DNA of 64,000 bases, taken from the NCBI GenBank assembly GCA_032027145.1, contig JAVSMP010000001.1, positions 3,353,116 to 3,417,115 of the forward strand. Direction: 5' to 3'. Origin of the DNA: Ignavibacterium sp. GTDB taxonomy: Bacteria > Bacteroidota > Ignavibacteria > Ignavibacteriales > Ignavibacteriaceae. Position numbers and translations under genes: made by a program. The number at the start of each line of letters is the position of its first letter. Within the stretch, counting starts at the first letter, position 1. Under the pieces are notes generated by a model that ran no database searches, was not told the DNA's origin, and saw nothing but the letters and a program-made list of their open reading frames with translations. Below, piece after piece: positions 17,280-25,862 of the stretch.

Positions 17280-18356
17280 TCAATTTGATTTATAATCCTG
17301 AAGAAGATAAACCAGTGAAGTTACAATAAACAGATTAAGCCTTTTAATCCCTTTGCGATTTGAACTGCTTTTCCAACTGGCTGCAATCAATCCTTTTAAA
17401 GTTGGAATTGATGATAAATACAAATCAATATCTTTTGCGTATTTATTCTGCCTGTTATAGAAAAACTTTTTAACATAATTCTTAACTCTCGGGGCAAAAA
17501 CAAAAAACCATAATGACATTATAAGTATTGATCTGCCAATCATAATCAGAATATCATTAACAACTATTTTATCAGACAGGGGATAAAAATAATTGAGGAT
17601 TACTATCACTGATGCAATAAGTAATATTATTATTGCTGATGGCTTTAACCATTTCCTTCTTTTAGCTTTTTTTAATTTCTGTTCTTCTGATACAGTATCA
17701 ACAATGGGTATAAATAAAGCGGGTTCACTAAGTTTTTTTTCAACCGATTTGGGAATTGTATATGCAAATATCCCAGCAGCAATACCAATCAGCAAATGCA
17801 TTCCTACATATAAAATAATCAATACAAAACTAAATTGAACTTGATTATTTATTGGAATAAATAACCAGTCTTTAGCAATATAGTTTAAAAGATCATCTAT
17901 GCTTTTCCACAGAGTATTTCCATAGATCAGTGTTAATACCAAAACTCTTTGAAATCCGTTAAGTAATGAAATAACAATTCCAAATATTAAGGACGAGATT
18001 AAAGTGAATCTTTTAGAAAAGAATAATAACTCTCCGATTAATCCCTGAAGCAAAACTGAAAGATAAGCAGTTGCAGGGCTGTGTGGACTAATAGCAGCTT
18101 TAATAAAAATCACAACAAAAGTAGATTTTATTATCTGTCCGCGCTTATCAGAAAATTTTGCAATCATTCCGATGAGAATTATAGCAGCGCTTGATATAAT
18201 CATGCCGCGGAAAGGCAATTTTAATGCGTGGAGCAATCCGCCCAATGTTGATTCGCTTAATGCCCAAAGTGCTGTAATCTTTCCTGCTTTTGATAAAGAA
18301 AGGAATGATTCCTTATAAAGATTTTCTGATTGGGATTGGATTTTAACTTCAGTCAA
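17280..18356 (-). CDS. Multispanning membrane protein, possibly ECF-type S-component-like
   Basis: A 358-residue protein. The first 210 residues contain about six hydrophobic helices (GLLHALKLPFRGMIISSAA, IKSTFVVIFIKAAISPHSP, AYLSVLLQGLIGELLFF). They resemble vitamin/metal-type S components of energy-coupling-factor transporters or related permeases. A cytosolic linker and two more helices follow (residues 240-300). I do not recognise a named family. It is sandwiched between mobA and the hemerythrin gene on one strand, suggesting a link to molybdenum or nitrogen-oxide physiology. The start is TTG at 18356, four bases after the upstream stop codon, with no nearby ATG. This implies translational coupling. 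Confidence 0.6.
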   Translation of the reverse strand: MTEVKIQSQSENLYKESFLSLSKAGKITALWALSESTLGGLLHALKLPFRGMIISSAAIILIGMIAKFSDKRGQIIKSTFVVIFIKAAISPHSPATAYLSVLLQGLIGELLFFSKRFTLISSLIFGIVISLLNGFQRVLVLTLIYGNTLWKSIDDLLNYIAKDWLFIPINNQVQFSFVLIILYVGMHLLIGIAAGIFAYTIPKSVEKKLSEPALFIPIVDTVSEEQKLKKAKRRKWLKPSAIIILLIASVIVILNYFYPLSDKIVVNDILIMIGRSILIMSLWFFVFAPRVKNYVKKFFYNRQNKYAKDIDLYLSSIPTLKGLIAASWKSSSNRKGIKRLNLFIVTSLVYLLQDYKSN

Positions 18357-18363
18357 TTTTATT

Positions 18364-19014
18364 CTAATCGGTCATGTTATTGAATTCTTGTTCAGTAAAA
18401 TACTTCATAGCTTGAGTGAATAAAATATTTTCCTCTCTAAAGATATGCAATTTCATTGTTTCAATAATTGCCATTCCCTGATTAAATACTGACTGATAAG
18501 TAATTTCTCTTGACCGCTGATCCGGAAGCCTGGCTGCCAAACCGAGAAAATTAAAAACAATAGCTGCAACCTGTGCAACTTTTATGTGTTCATCTTCCAT
18601 TATATTAATTCCGGTAATAGATGAATCGGCAGAGTTGTGTTCTCCTTTCTCAATCAGTTTTTTATGCAGAAGCGGAAATAATTTTTTTTCTTCTTTTGAG
18701 TTATGAATCGGAACTTTCTCATCAAAAAAAGTAAAAAATTGTTTTAATCCCTTGTTAATCTCGTCATTAAAAACCCAGTTGTTGTTTTTCCATTTGAATA
18801 ATGCTTCTTCAAACTTGATCAGAACTTCAGTAAATGCTTTATGTTCATCCATTAATTTCTGGATAAAAGGATGCATATTTTCATAAGGAACAGATTCAAT
18901 ATTTTGTGGATCGTAAGCATCGGGCGGATCCATTGGTGAAAGCTCTTCACTGCCGGTGTCTTTTTCTACAAAGCGTTTAATTGGGTCATTGTTTTTTAAT
19001 TTATCTGAGTCCAT
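18364..19014 (-). CDS. Hemerythrin-like domain protein
   Basis: A 216-residue cytoplasmic protein with a four-helix-bundle hemerythrin HHE pattern: HPFIQKLMDEHKAF, HNSKEEKKLFPLLHKKL, MEDEHIKVAQVA and KLHIFREENILF. These supply the His and Glu ligands of a di-iron site. A polar, Pro-rich N-terminus (about 45 residues) precedes the bundle. Such proteins bind O2 or NO or protect iron-sulfur clusters. The gene heads the run hemerythrin, membrane protein, mobA, and its neighbours point to NO or oxygen protection of the nitrate-respiring machinery. The ATG at 19014 is clear. Confidence 0.85.
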   Translation of the reverse strand: MDSDKLKNNDPIKRFVEKDTGSEELSPMDPPDAYDPQNIESVPYENMHPFIQKLMDEHKAFTEVLIKFEEALFKWKNNNWVFNDEINKGLKQFFTFFDEKVPIHNSKEEKKLFPLLHKKLIEKGEHNSADSSITGINIMEDEHIKVAQVAAIVFNFLGLAARLPDQRSREITYQSVFNQGMAIIETMKLHIFREENILFTQAMKYFTEQEFNNMTD

Positions 19015-19161
19015 AATAATTATTTAGCCTATATTTCTGAAATAATATGTTTTAATATAACTATTAAACTCATTAAAGTGAGTATCCTGAAAGCACACAT
19101 ATTACCACTCACTTATAAATAACAAAGGATTTTTTATCAGCCGCCCGTATAAGAAAAAAGT

Positions 19162-20469
19162 TTAATCCGCTAAATTATTGTAATTGTAGTGTAGAACATT
19201 TTCTTTTTCTTTCTCTGTACCTTTTTCTCTTTTGGGAACCATCCTAAGAAAATCACCATACTTCATCGGTTCTTCCAGTCTGCAGGACCAAACAAGTTTT
19301 TCTTTTCCATCTTTGTCCTTCCAATAAGTAATATCAGGACATCCATCACACATACTCTGATCTCCATTGGGCATTAAATCCGGAGGCTGAATAATTAAAA
19401 TTGACTGCAGATGTGCTCTTTTAAATAATCTCAATGGATTTACCACCAGATATTTCAGATAATTTTTTAATGCTTTTCTGACTCCTTTATCAAAAACAGA
19501 GAGAAGAAACATTGTTGATCTGCCCATTCGTAATGTTTTTGGAGAAGCATAACTCAGATATTTATCAAACATAAAATGATAGGATATCATTACCAGTTCC
19601 ATAAACTTCTTACCAGTGTATCCAAAAATTTTATCCTTCGTCCCGATTCTTTCAGAAAGCAGCCACTTATAATCATCAGCTTTGTGAGTGCCGTTAAGAA
19701 ATGCAGATGGTGTAAATTCAGGAAATTTTTCCCGGATCTTTTCTATAATCATCGGTGATTTCAAATCTACAACTTCTTCCTGATCTGAATGATAATGAAT
19801 ATCCGTCCAGATGATCTTGCTGTCACCAACGTAAAAATTAAACGGAGTGTTTGGAGTTATATATCGGAATAAAATAAAAACCATCGTATCAACTATATCA
19901 ATATGTTTCTGTGCCCAGGCAACGAGTTCGGGAACGTATTGAAGCGTATCTCCATAAACTGTTGAATTAAATGAGCAAGCTATTCCTCCTTCAGCAGCAA
20001 GCATATCTGCATAATAAAAACGAAGTTCGTTAAGCTCAACTTCATTTTTGTTACGCCATTTTTCTTCTCTACCTCTTCCTTGCTTTGAATCTATGTGGAA
20101 TGTAAAGCCAAATACTCCGGCTTTCTTAAGCTCGTGAAGTAGTTCTTTTGTAAGAGCTATTCCATTAGTATTAATAATCGGTTTTAATCCTCTTGATTTT
20201 ATTTCCTTTACCAGTTCAATAATATGCGGATATACTAGAGGATCACCGCCAGCTATAGAGATACAATCTGATTTTCTTTGTGACTGGAAAAAATCAAGTT
20301 CGTGGTTAATCTGTTCAATGGATTTATGTGAATCTTTGATATTCTTCCTGTAACATCCGTAACAACTAAGGTTACATTGCGATGTTGGCTCGAGCCATGT
20401 TATGCCGTTATCTGGCATTGTCCAGGGCATTCTATAGAGTGATTCAATTGGGAAATATGGCTTTTCCAT
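19162..20469 (-). CDS. Radical SAM protein with a Cys-rich C-terminal motif
   Basis: A 435-residue enzyme. The SAM/4Fe-4S motif is CNLSCYGCY (C32, C36, C39), followed by the SAM-binding SIAGGDPLVYPHI and the INTNGI strand. Near the C-terminus a second Cys set (CDGCPDI, VWSC) could bind an auxiliary cluster, as in SPASM or NirJ-like proteins, although the spacing is not classical. The middle has two hydrophobic stretches that suggest membrane association. The substrate is unknown. The ATG at 20469 follows AGGAGCAACAAAA. It is flanked by a CopD-like gene and the hemerythrin run, all on the minus strand. Heme or peptide modification are both possible. Confidence 0.78.
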   Translation of the reverse strand: MEKPYFPIESLYRMPWTMPDNGITWLEPTSQCNLSCYGCYRKNIKDSHKSIEQINHELDFFQSQRKSDCISIAGGDPLVYPHIIELVKEIKSRGLKPIINTNGIALTKELLHELKKAGVFGFTFHIDSKQGRGREEKWRNKNEVELNELRFYYADMLAAEGGIACSFNSTVYGDTLQYVPELVAWAQKHIDIVDTMVFILFRYITPNTPFNFYVGDSKIIWTDIHYHSDQEEVVDLKSPMIIEKIREKFPEFTPSAFLNGTHKADDYKWLLSERIGTKDKIFGYTGKKFMELVMISYHFMFDKYLSYASPKTLRMGRSTMFLLSVFDKGVRKALKNYLKYLVVNPLRLFKRAHLQSILIIQPPDLMPNGDQSMCDGCPDITYWKDKDGKEKLVWSCRLEEPMKYGDFLRMVPKREKGTEKEKENVLHYNYNNLAD

Positions 20470-20552
20470 TTTTGTTGCTCCTATTTATTAACAAAATTTT
20501 TTAAATAATTATTTTGATTTTAAACTTTCTTTATAAAGTACTCTTCGTTTCA

Positions 20553-21020
20553 TTACCAAAGCATTGATGCACAAATTAGTATCAATATTCCAAGTATTAA
20601 ATTCGTTGTTGCAAGTAACTCTAATCTTTTTTTGAATAATAAGAATTTTTCCCTGGGCTTTTCACCGGGATTTGGCATATTTTTTCGTAATCCCGGAACA
20701 ACTATTCCGCCGATTACAATTCCAACCAAAACAACACCGAGGATAAAAATATGTTTTATAAGAAGAACGATACCAAATTGAGTTGAAATATTCAATAACA
20801 TTTCACCAGGAGTTTTTAGGAAGCCAGTTATAATGAGAATTATTATTGCAACCCAGGCAATTATAGAAAATCTTTTAGCAGCTATGCCCTGTAGTTTACC
20901 GCTTTCACCAGGATCTATTTTGGATACTGATGGCAATAAAATAAAATGAGTGTATATCATACCGCCGATCCATACTGATGTACCGAGCAGATGAAAAAAA
21001 TTAATTGTTTGGTCAGCCAT
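20553..21020 (-). CDS. CopD-like four-helix membrane protein
   Basis: A 155-residue integral membrane protein. FFHLLGTSVWIGGMIYTHFILLP is the first helix and carries His residues typical of the CopD/copper-resistance D domain. Three more helices follow (IIAWVAIIILIITGFL, LIKHIFILGVVLVGIVIGG, TNLILGILILICASML). Members are linked to copper uptake or heme binding. A more distant relative is encoded at 47362-47847. The ATG at 21020 follows AAGGAATAAAAT. It is the first gene before the radical SAM gene on the minus strand, 83 bp upstream of it. Confidence 0.7.
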   Translation of the reverse strand: MADQTINFFHLLGTSVWIGGMIYTHFILLPSVSKIDPGESGKLQGIAAKRFSIIAWVAIIILIITGFLKTPGEMLLNISTQFGIVLLIKHIFILGVVLVGIVIGGIVVPGLRKNMPNPGEKPREKFLLFKKRLELLATTNLILGILILICASMLW

Positions 21021-21621
21021 ATTTTATTCCTTATATTTTTTAATAATGAATGTTTATTAAAGACTTAACCAAGATATTCTATCGATGCTGCAGTATTGTT
21101 TTACTGCTCTTCCCTTTATAAATAAAGTGGAGATAAATTTGCTTTCATTAAAATTTCAATATTACATCTACAAATTATGGTTTTGATTATTGATTGCTAA
21201 AATATTCTCATTTGAACCCTTTCTGTCTTTTTAAACAATTCTACTTCTTGTTTTTCATTCTGCAAAAATTTTACATTTACTTTGAATTAATAAATTACTG
21301 CTATTACACTAATGGAATTAAATATATTTATAGAAATTTAAATCGCGGGTCTTTTTTTATGAATATTTATTGCCTCTGAGACAGGAGAAGATTAAGATAA
21401 GTGTAGCTTTGTGATTTTTTTTCTCATAGGATTTACCAACTTATAACCGCGAATCTCTGACACACTCATTCGCTTATATAGTAAACTTATCAGTCATTGC
21501 CCATATTTCATAATAAAATTTAGAAAATTTCAATTGAAGAACAAAATAATTTTTTTTTTTTGCAATATTCTTTTTTAGAATTTGGAACATTCCTTTTTTA
21601 TTCACTAATTTTCACTTAACT
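21021..21621. other. 601-bp divergent intergenic region
   Basis: Very AT-rich DNA between the CopD-like gene (minus strand) and the TehA-like gene (plus strand). It must hold both promoters. I see no RNA gene, palindromic operator or conserved coding sequence. A short plus-strand frame around 21194-21379 has a composition expected from AT-rich chance. Confidence 0.6.
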
Positions 21622-22713
21622 ATGAGTAACAAAACTAATACTCCACACAGTGGAAACTCTTTAATCCGATTAAGAGAGATTATAAAAAATCTTCCGTCTG
21701 CATATTTCGCGATGGTTATGTCCACGGGTATTATTTCTATTTCCTGCTATCTACTTAAAATTAATTGGATAGCATATCTGCTCTTCTGGCTGAATTTATG
21801 GTTTTACATTTCGCTTGTGCTTTTAACTCTTTTAAGACTTCTATTTTATCACAAAGAATTCTTAAAGGATATGATTGATCATCAGAAAGGACCGGGTTTT
21901 TTTACCATTGTTGCTGGTTCATGCATTCTTGGCAGTCAGTTTATAATTATTTATGATAATCATTCAGCATCATTTATTCTTTGGATAATCGGACTTGCTG
22001 CCTGGATTATTTTAAACTATTCAATCTTTACTGGATTTACTGTAAAAGAAAATAAACCGCCATTAGACGAAGGAATTACCGGTGCATGGCTTCTGGCAGT
22101 TGTCGCAACACAATCTATTGCAGTACTTAGCACATTACTTGCAACTAATCTGTCGCAACCATTTAAATTACAAATGAATTTTTTAGCTCTTTGTATGTGG
22201 CTTTGGGGCGGCATGCTTTATATCTGGATGATATCGCTTATCTTTTATCGTTATACTTTTTTTAAATTTGTTCCGGGAGACCTTTCGCCACCTTATTGGA
22301 TAAACATGGGTGCAATGGCAATATCTACTCTTGCGGGTTCACTCTTAATTTTAGAAACTGATAATGCTCCTTTTGTGCAATCCCTGCTACCATTTATAAA
22401 AGGATTTACAATTTTTTATTGGGTTACAGGTACATGGTGGATACCAATGCTTTTCATACTCGCTATTTGGAGACATATCTATAAAAGGTTTCCTCTTAAA
22501 TATGATCCTTTATATTGGGGAGCTGTCTTCCCTCTTGGGATGTACACTGCCTGCACATTCCGTATGGCTTATGCATTAAATATTCATTTCTTGGATAAAG
22601 TGCCTGAGTATTTTATTTACATAGCTCTTATAGCATGGTTAGCAGCGTTTGCCGGATTTGTTAAATCAGTTTTAATTCAATTTAAATGGCTGATCAGCAA
22701 AAGTGCGGTTTAG
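21622..22713 (+). CDS. TehA/SLAC1-family (tellurite resistance/dicarboxylate) membrane channel
   Basis: A 363-residue protein with about ten membrane helices. LPSAYFAMVMSTGIISI is the family's first-helix signature, and the short KFVPGDLSPPYWINMGAMAIS motif before a late helix is shared with TDT-family members. SLAC1/TehA channels pass small anions, and bacterial relatives have been linked to tellurite, nitrate, sulfite or dicarboxylate export. Position next to narK, with converging transcription, makes nitrate or nitrite a reasonable but unproven substrate. The ATG at 21622 was chosen as the only good start. Confidence 0.83.
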   Translation: MSNKTNTPHSGNSLIRLREIIKNLPSAYFAMVMSTGIISISCYLLKINWIAYLLFWLNLWFYISLVLLTLLRLLFYHKEFLKDMIDHQKGPGFFTIVAGSCILGSQFIIIYDNHSASFILWIIGLAAWIILNYSIFTGFTVKENKPPLDEGITGAWLLAVVATQSIAVLSTLLATNLSQPFKLQMNFLALCMWLWGGMLYIWMISLIFYRYTFFKFVPGDLSPPYWINMGAMAISTLAGSLLILETDNAPFVQSLLPFIKGFTIFYWVTGTWWIPMLFILAIWRHIYKRFPLKYDPLYWGAVFPLGMYTACTFRMAYALNIHFLDKVPEYFIYIALIAWLAAFAGFVKSVLIQFKWLISKSAV

Positions 22714-22743
22714 ACAATCAAATTTTTAATACCAGATTTATCT

Positions 22744-22784
22744 TCTTCACAATTGTAATTATCTCAGAAGTGTGAAGATTTTTC
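22744..22784 (+). terminator. Terminator between converging tehA-like gene and narK
   Basis: TCTTCACA (22744-22751) pairs with TGTGAAGA (22771-22778), followed by TTTTTCTATT. It is 30 bp beyond the TehA-like stop codon, in the short gap between convergent genes. Confidence 0.5.
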
Positions 22785-22850
22785 TATTAAATTTTTAATA
22801 AGATTCCTATTTAATCCGCAAATGACAAGAATTATTTTCTTACAATTAAT

Positions 22851-24326
22851 TTACTCCAGACCCTCAACCACTTTTGGGTCCAAAGTTTTTGTTACAGATT
22901 TATGTAACCATGTTAAACAGATAGCTGCAAGAATCAGCATCATAAACCAGCTTGAAGTCCAAACTCCTGAAAAACTAAGCACATATCCAAAAATTATCGG
23001 TGCTATAAATCCTCCTAAACCGCCGAGCACACCCACCATTCCGCCTACTACTCCAACTTCATTAGGAAAATATTCCGGAATAAATTTATAAACTGCACCC
23101 ATACCAAGCCCCCAGACAATACCAATTAAGAACACAAATCCAGAAAATATCCAGACATTAGCCTGAAAGAAAATCCTCGTAACACCTTTGGCAAGCAGCT
23201 CTCGTTTCTGAACCTGATCACCTACTTTAACCGCCGGCTCGTTCCAGGATTCTATTTTAGGCAATACAAGAGTTTCATCAGATTCGGGATTAAAATCAGA
23301 AGACTTTTTTATCAATGGATATTTATGGTCATCAAGAATTATTTCATTTTCATTCACTTCAGTAATTACTCCGCTTTGATCAGCCATAATACCTGAACCG
23401 GGTGAGTAAATCTCCATCTTAGGAAATATCAACAGAAATGATAAAACAATTGATACGCTGAACACGTTAAACAATACTCTTTGCGGACCGAATTTATCTG
23501 CAAGCCATCCACCTAAAGCACGTACAATCCCTGAAGGTAAGCTAAATGCAGAAGTTAGAAGTCCTGCTGTAATAAGCGACATATAATATGCATTCACATA
23601 ATAAGGAATCAACCATTGAGAAAAAGCAACAAAGCATCCGAATACCAGAAAATAATACAAGCCAAAACGCCAAACCTGCACTTGTTTTAAAGGCTTGGTA
23701 AGCTCTTTAAATGATTTCTTCTTTTCAGGAACTCTTTTGTTTGAAAACAGAAAGAAGACTATCCCCATAATCAGCAGAACAGCTGCATAGATTTGAGGCA
23801 GATATCTCCAACTTTCAATATTCACTCCATTGTCAGTTAACATATTTAATAATCTGGGTGCGAATATCGCTGTTAAAGCAGTACCGATAGTTCCAACACC
23901 AAAAATACCAAGTGCAGTTCCTTGCTGTTTTTTGGGAAACCAAAGTGATACATAAGCAACTCCGCAGGCAAAACTTGAACCAATTATCCCAAAACAAAAA
24001 CTTAATACTGCAAAGATTAAATAATCATTAGCAAATGAAAGCAGATACATCGGTACAGAACAAAGAACAAGCAGTAAAGTAAAAACAATCTTTCCGCCGA
24101 ATTTATCAGTTAGAATACCAATCGGAAATCTGAAAACTGCACCCGATAAAACCGGAATACCGAGCAGCCAACCAACTTCTACGCTGCTCCACTTAAATAC
24201 ATTATTATCAACAAGAAATGCTACCAGTATTCCATTAATTGTCCAGGCAGAAAATGAGAGCATAAATGCAAGAGTATTAAGAAATAAAATTTTGTAAGAC
24301 CTGAAGTCGGCTTTTTCTATATTCAT
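22851..24326 (-). CDS. narK: NarK-type nitrate/nitrite transporter with an extra domain
   Basis: A 491-residue major facilitator protein, the last gene of the nar operon, moving nitrate in and/or nitrite out. The two substrate Arg positions are visible in FRFPIG (R66, TM2) and GIVRALGGW (R269, TM8). Gly-rich signatures lie in TM5 (FGVGTIGTALTA) and TM11 (GGMVGVLGGLGGFIAPIIFG). Residues about 303-383 are an extra hydrophilic segment between predicted TM9 and TM10 that reads like a small beta barrel (SGVITEVNENEIILDD ... VKVGDQVQKRELLAKG), reminiscent of lipoyl/biotinyl-like hammerhead folds. Ordinary NarK proteins lack it. The frame is continuous, so it is not a sequencing artefact of the simple kind. 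Confidence 0.9.
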   Translation of the reverse strand: MNIEKADFRSYKILFLNTLAFMLSFSAWTINGILVAFLVDNNVFKWSSVEVGWLLGIPVLSGAVFRFPIGILTDKFGGKIVFTLLLVLCSVPMYLLSFANDYLIFAVLSFCFGIIGSSFACGVAYVSLWFPKKQQGTALGIFGVGTIGTALTAIFAPRLLNMLTDNGVNIESWRYLPQIYAAVLLIMGIVFFLFSNKRVPEKKKSFKELTKPLKQVQVWRFGLYYFLVFGCFVAFSQWLIPYYVNAYYMSLITAGLLTSAFSLPSGIVRALGGWLADKFGPQRVLFNVFSVSIVLSFLLIFPKMEIYSPGSGIMADQSGVITEVNENEIILDDHKYPLIKKSSDFNPESDETLVLPKIESWNEPAVKVGDQVQKRELLAKGVTRIFFQANVWIFSGFVFLIGIVWGLGMGAVYKFIPEYFPNEVGVVGGMVGVLGGLGGFIAPIIFGYVLSFSGVWTSSWFMMLILAAICLTWLHKSVTKTLDPKVVEGLE

Positions 24327-24365
24327 AACACTAATCTCACCCTGTAACTATAAAAGAATAGTTAA

Positions 24366-25094
24366 TTAATTATTTTTAGATTTTGTTACCGACCATATAG
24401 AGCGTGGATTCCGAATTTTTTTTCTATTCCAATTCCATATAACTTTTTGATACGGTCTCCATAAATAACTTAGCGGAAAGACAAGAAAATGGACTAATCT
24501 TGAAAATGGAATAAGCAGCACAATTAAAAAGGCTGTTGCTATGTGCAACTGTATTACAAGCGGCAAATTAATAATAGGATCAATTTGGGGATTAAGAGTA
24601 AAAATTGATATTAAATATGGTGATAGTACAGAAGCAAACCACGAAGAGCCCCAGCGATAACCGTATGCAATCCATAAACCTAAAAATATTTCTGCAATTA
24701 ACAATATCTCTATTATCATATCCATTTTGTTTGTAACCATCTTGATTCTTGGATTGGTTTTTCTCCTGATAAAAAGATGAATTATTCCAACGAATGTTGT
24801 AATACCAAAAACAAATGCTGTAATTTCAAGAATTATTAATCTTACAGGATGGCTGTTCCACAATAGCACTTCCCTTGGAAACAGAAATGCAGTCAAATGC
24901 CCGAAGAACAGAAAAACAATTCCATAGTGGAATGGAACAGAACCCCAGAAAAGCTTCCTGCCTTCAAGAAATTCGGACGATAAAGATGAATACTTAAACT
25001 TTTTACTTTTATACCTATAAATAGTACCTATCAAAAAAACAATAAGTGCTATATAAGGCAGTGCTATAAAGAGAAAATTATTTAGTAATGTCAT
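24366..25094 (-). CDS. narI: Respiratory nitrate reductase gamma subunit (cytochrome b)
   Basis: A 242-residue membrane subunit with five helices that binds two b hemes and oxidises quinol for NarGH. Heme-ligand His residues are visible in SVPFHYGIVFLFFGHLTAFLF and in IQLHIATAFLIVLLIPFSRLVHF. The basic tail (WRPYQKVIWNWNRKK) is typical of NarI. It lies 9 bp downstream of narJ and 39 bp upstream of narK. The ATG at 25094 follows AGGAAAATATT. Confidence 0.93.
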   Translation of the reverse strand: MTLLNNFLFIALPYIALIVFLIGTIYRYKSKKFKYSSLSSEFLEGRKLFWGSVPFHYGIVFLFFGHLTAFLFPREVLLWNSHPVRLIILEITAFVFGITTFVGIIHLFIRRKTNPRIKMVTNKMDMIIEILLIAEIFLGLWIAYGYRWGSSWFASVLSPYLISIFTLNPQIDPIINLPLVIQLHIATAFLIVLLIPFSRLVHFLVFPLSYLWRPYQKVIWNWNRKKIRNPRSIWSVTKSKNN

Positions 25095-25103
25095 AATATT
25101 TTC

Positions 25104-25763
25104 CTATTCAGGTAATTCCATTTCTTTGGCAAATTCAGTCTTAAAATTACTTCCATCGGCTGAGTTATTAACATCTCTGCCGAAATCTGTATTCAGAACT
25201 ATCAATAATGCTTTTAGAATAGACTGATAAACTGTTCCGTATTTCTTTTCTTGCTGTATAATTGTTCTATGATGCTTTTGATAGACCTTATTCTTTTTAT
25301 CTATATTAGTACTTTCAAACTCATCAATAATTTTGTTAAGCGCCGGTATAATAATTAATCCAACAAGATCATTTTTAAACTCATTATCATCGTGTTTACT
25401 TAATAGATTTAAAACATTTGGTAAATGATCAGCTAATTCTGTAGAACAATCATTGCCGGCCTTATTATGCTCCCTGTTTAAGTTCGCTAACAATTCACCT
25501 CTTTTATAATCATCACCGAACAAAGTATAACCAATATCAAGAGTTGATATAGCCTGCACATCAAAAGTACGCGTAAATATTTCTTCCCATTTCCAGATAG
25601 ATATTGATTTTGCAAATTCAAAAAACTCAGCCATCATTTCAGAAGCACCAGGATAATCATTGTCCAATAAATTCTGCATTTGATTAACTGTCTTTCGAAC
25701 TTCTTCATCCGGATAAGTTAATGCTGAGGCAAATTGTTTATAAATTTCTGATTTAAAACTCAT
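25104..25763 (-). CDS. narJ: Nitrate reductase assembly chaperone
   Basis: A 219-residue all-helical cytoplasmic chaperone of the NarJ/TorD group. It holds NarG until the molybdenum cofactor is inserted and the complex docks on NarI. The N-terminus SEIYKQFASALTYPDEEV, the central IWKWEEIFTRTFDVQAISTLDIGYTLFGDDYKRG and ELADHLPNVLNLLSKH match the conserved NarJ blocks. Gene order narG-H-J-I supports the call. There is a 99-bp gap to narH with no obvious hairpin. Confidence 0.92.
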   Translation of the reverse strand: MSFKSEIYKQFASALTYPDEEVRKTVNQMQNLLDNDYPGASEMMAEFFEFAKSISIWKWEEIFTRTFDVQAISTLDIGYTLFGDDYKRGELLANLNREHNKAGNDCSTELADHLPNVLNLLSKHDDNEFKNDLVGLIIIPALNKIIDEFESTNIDKKNKVYQKHHRTIIQQEKKYGTVYQSILKALLIVLNTDFGRDVNNSADGSNFKTEFAKEMELPE

Positions 25764-25862
25764 TCATTAGTCCGGGTTTATATTTATTACAAAATCATCA
25801 AGCATATTAAAATTGTTTACCTATTAATAACTTACTTTGATTAATTATACATCTTAAAACAA

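Noticed and set aside
21194-21379. Short plus-strand open frame in the CopD-TehA gap
   Set aside because: Phe/Tyr/Leu-rich chance translation of AT-rich DNA, with no start signal or motif.
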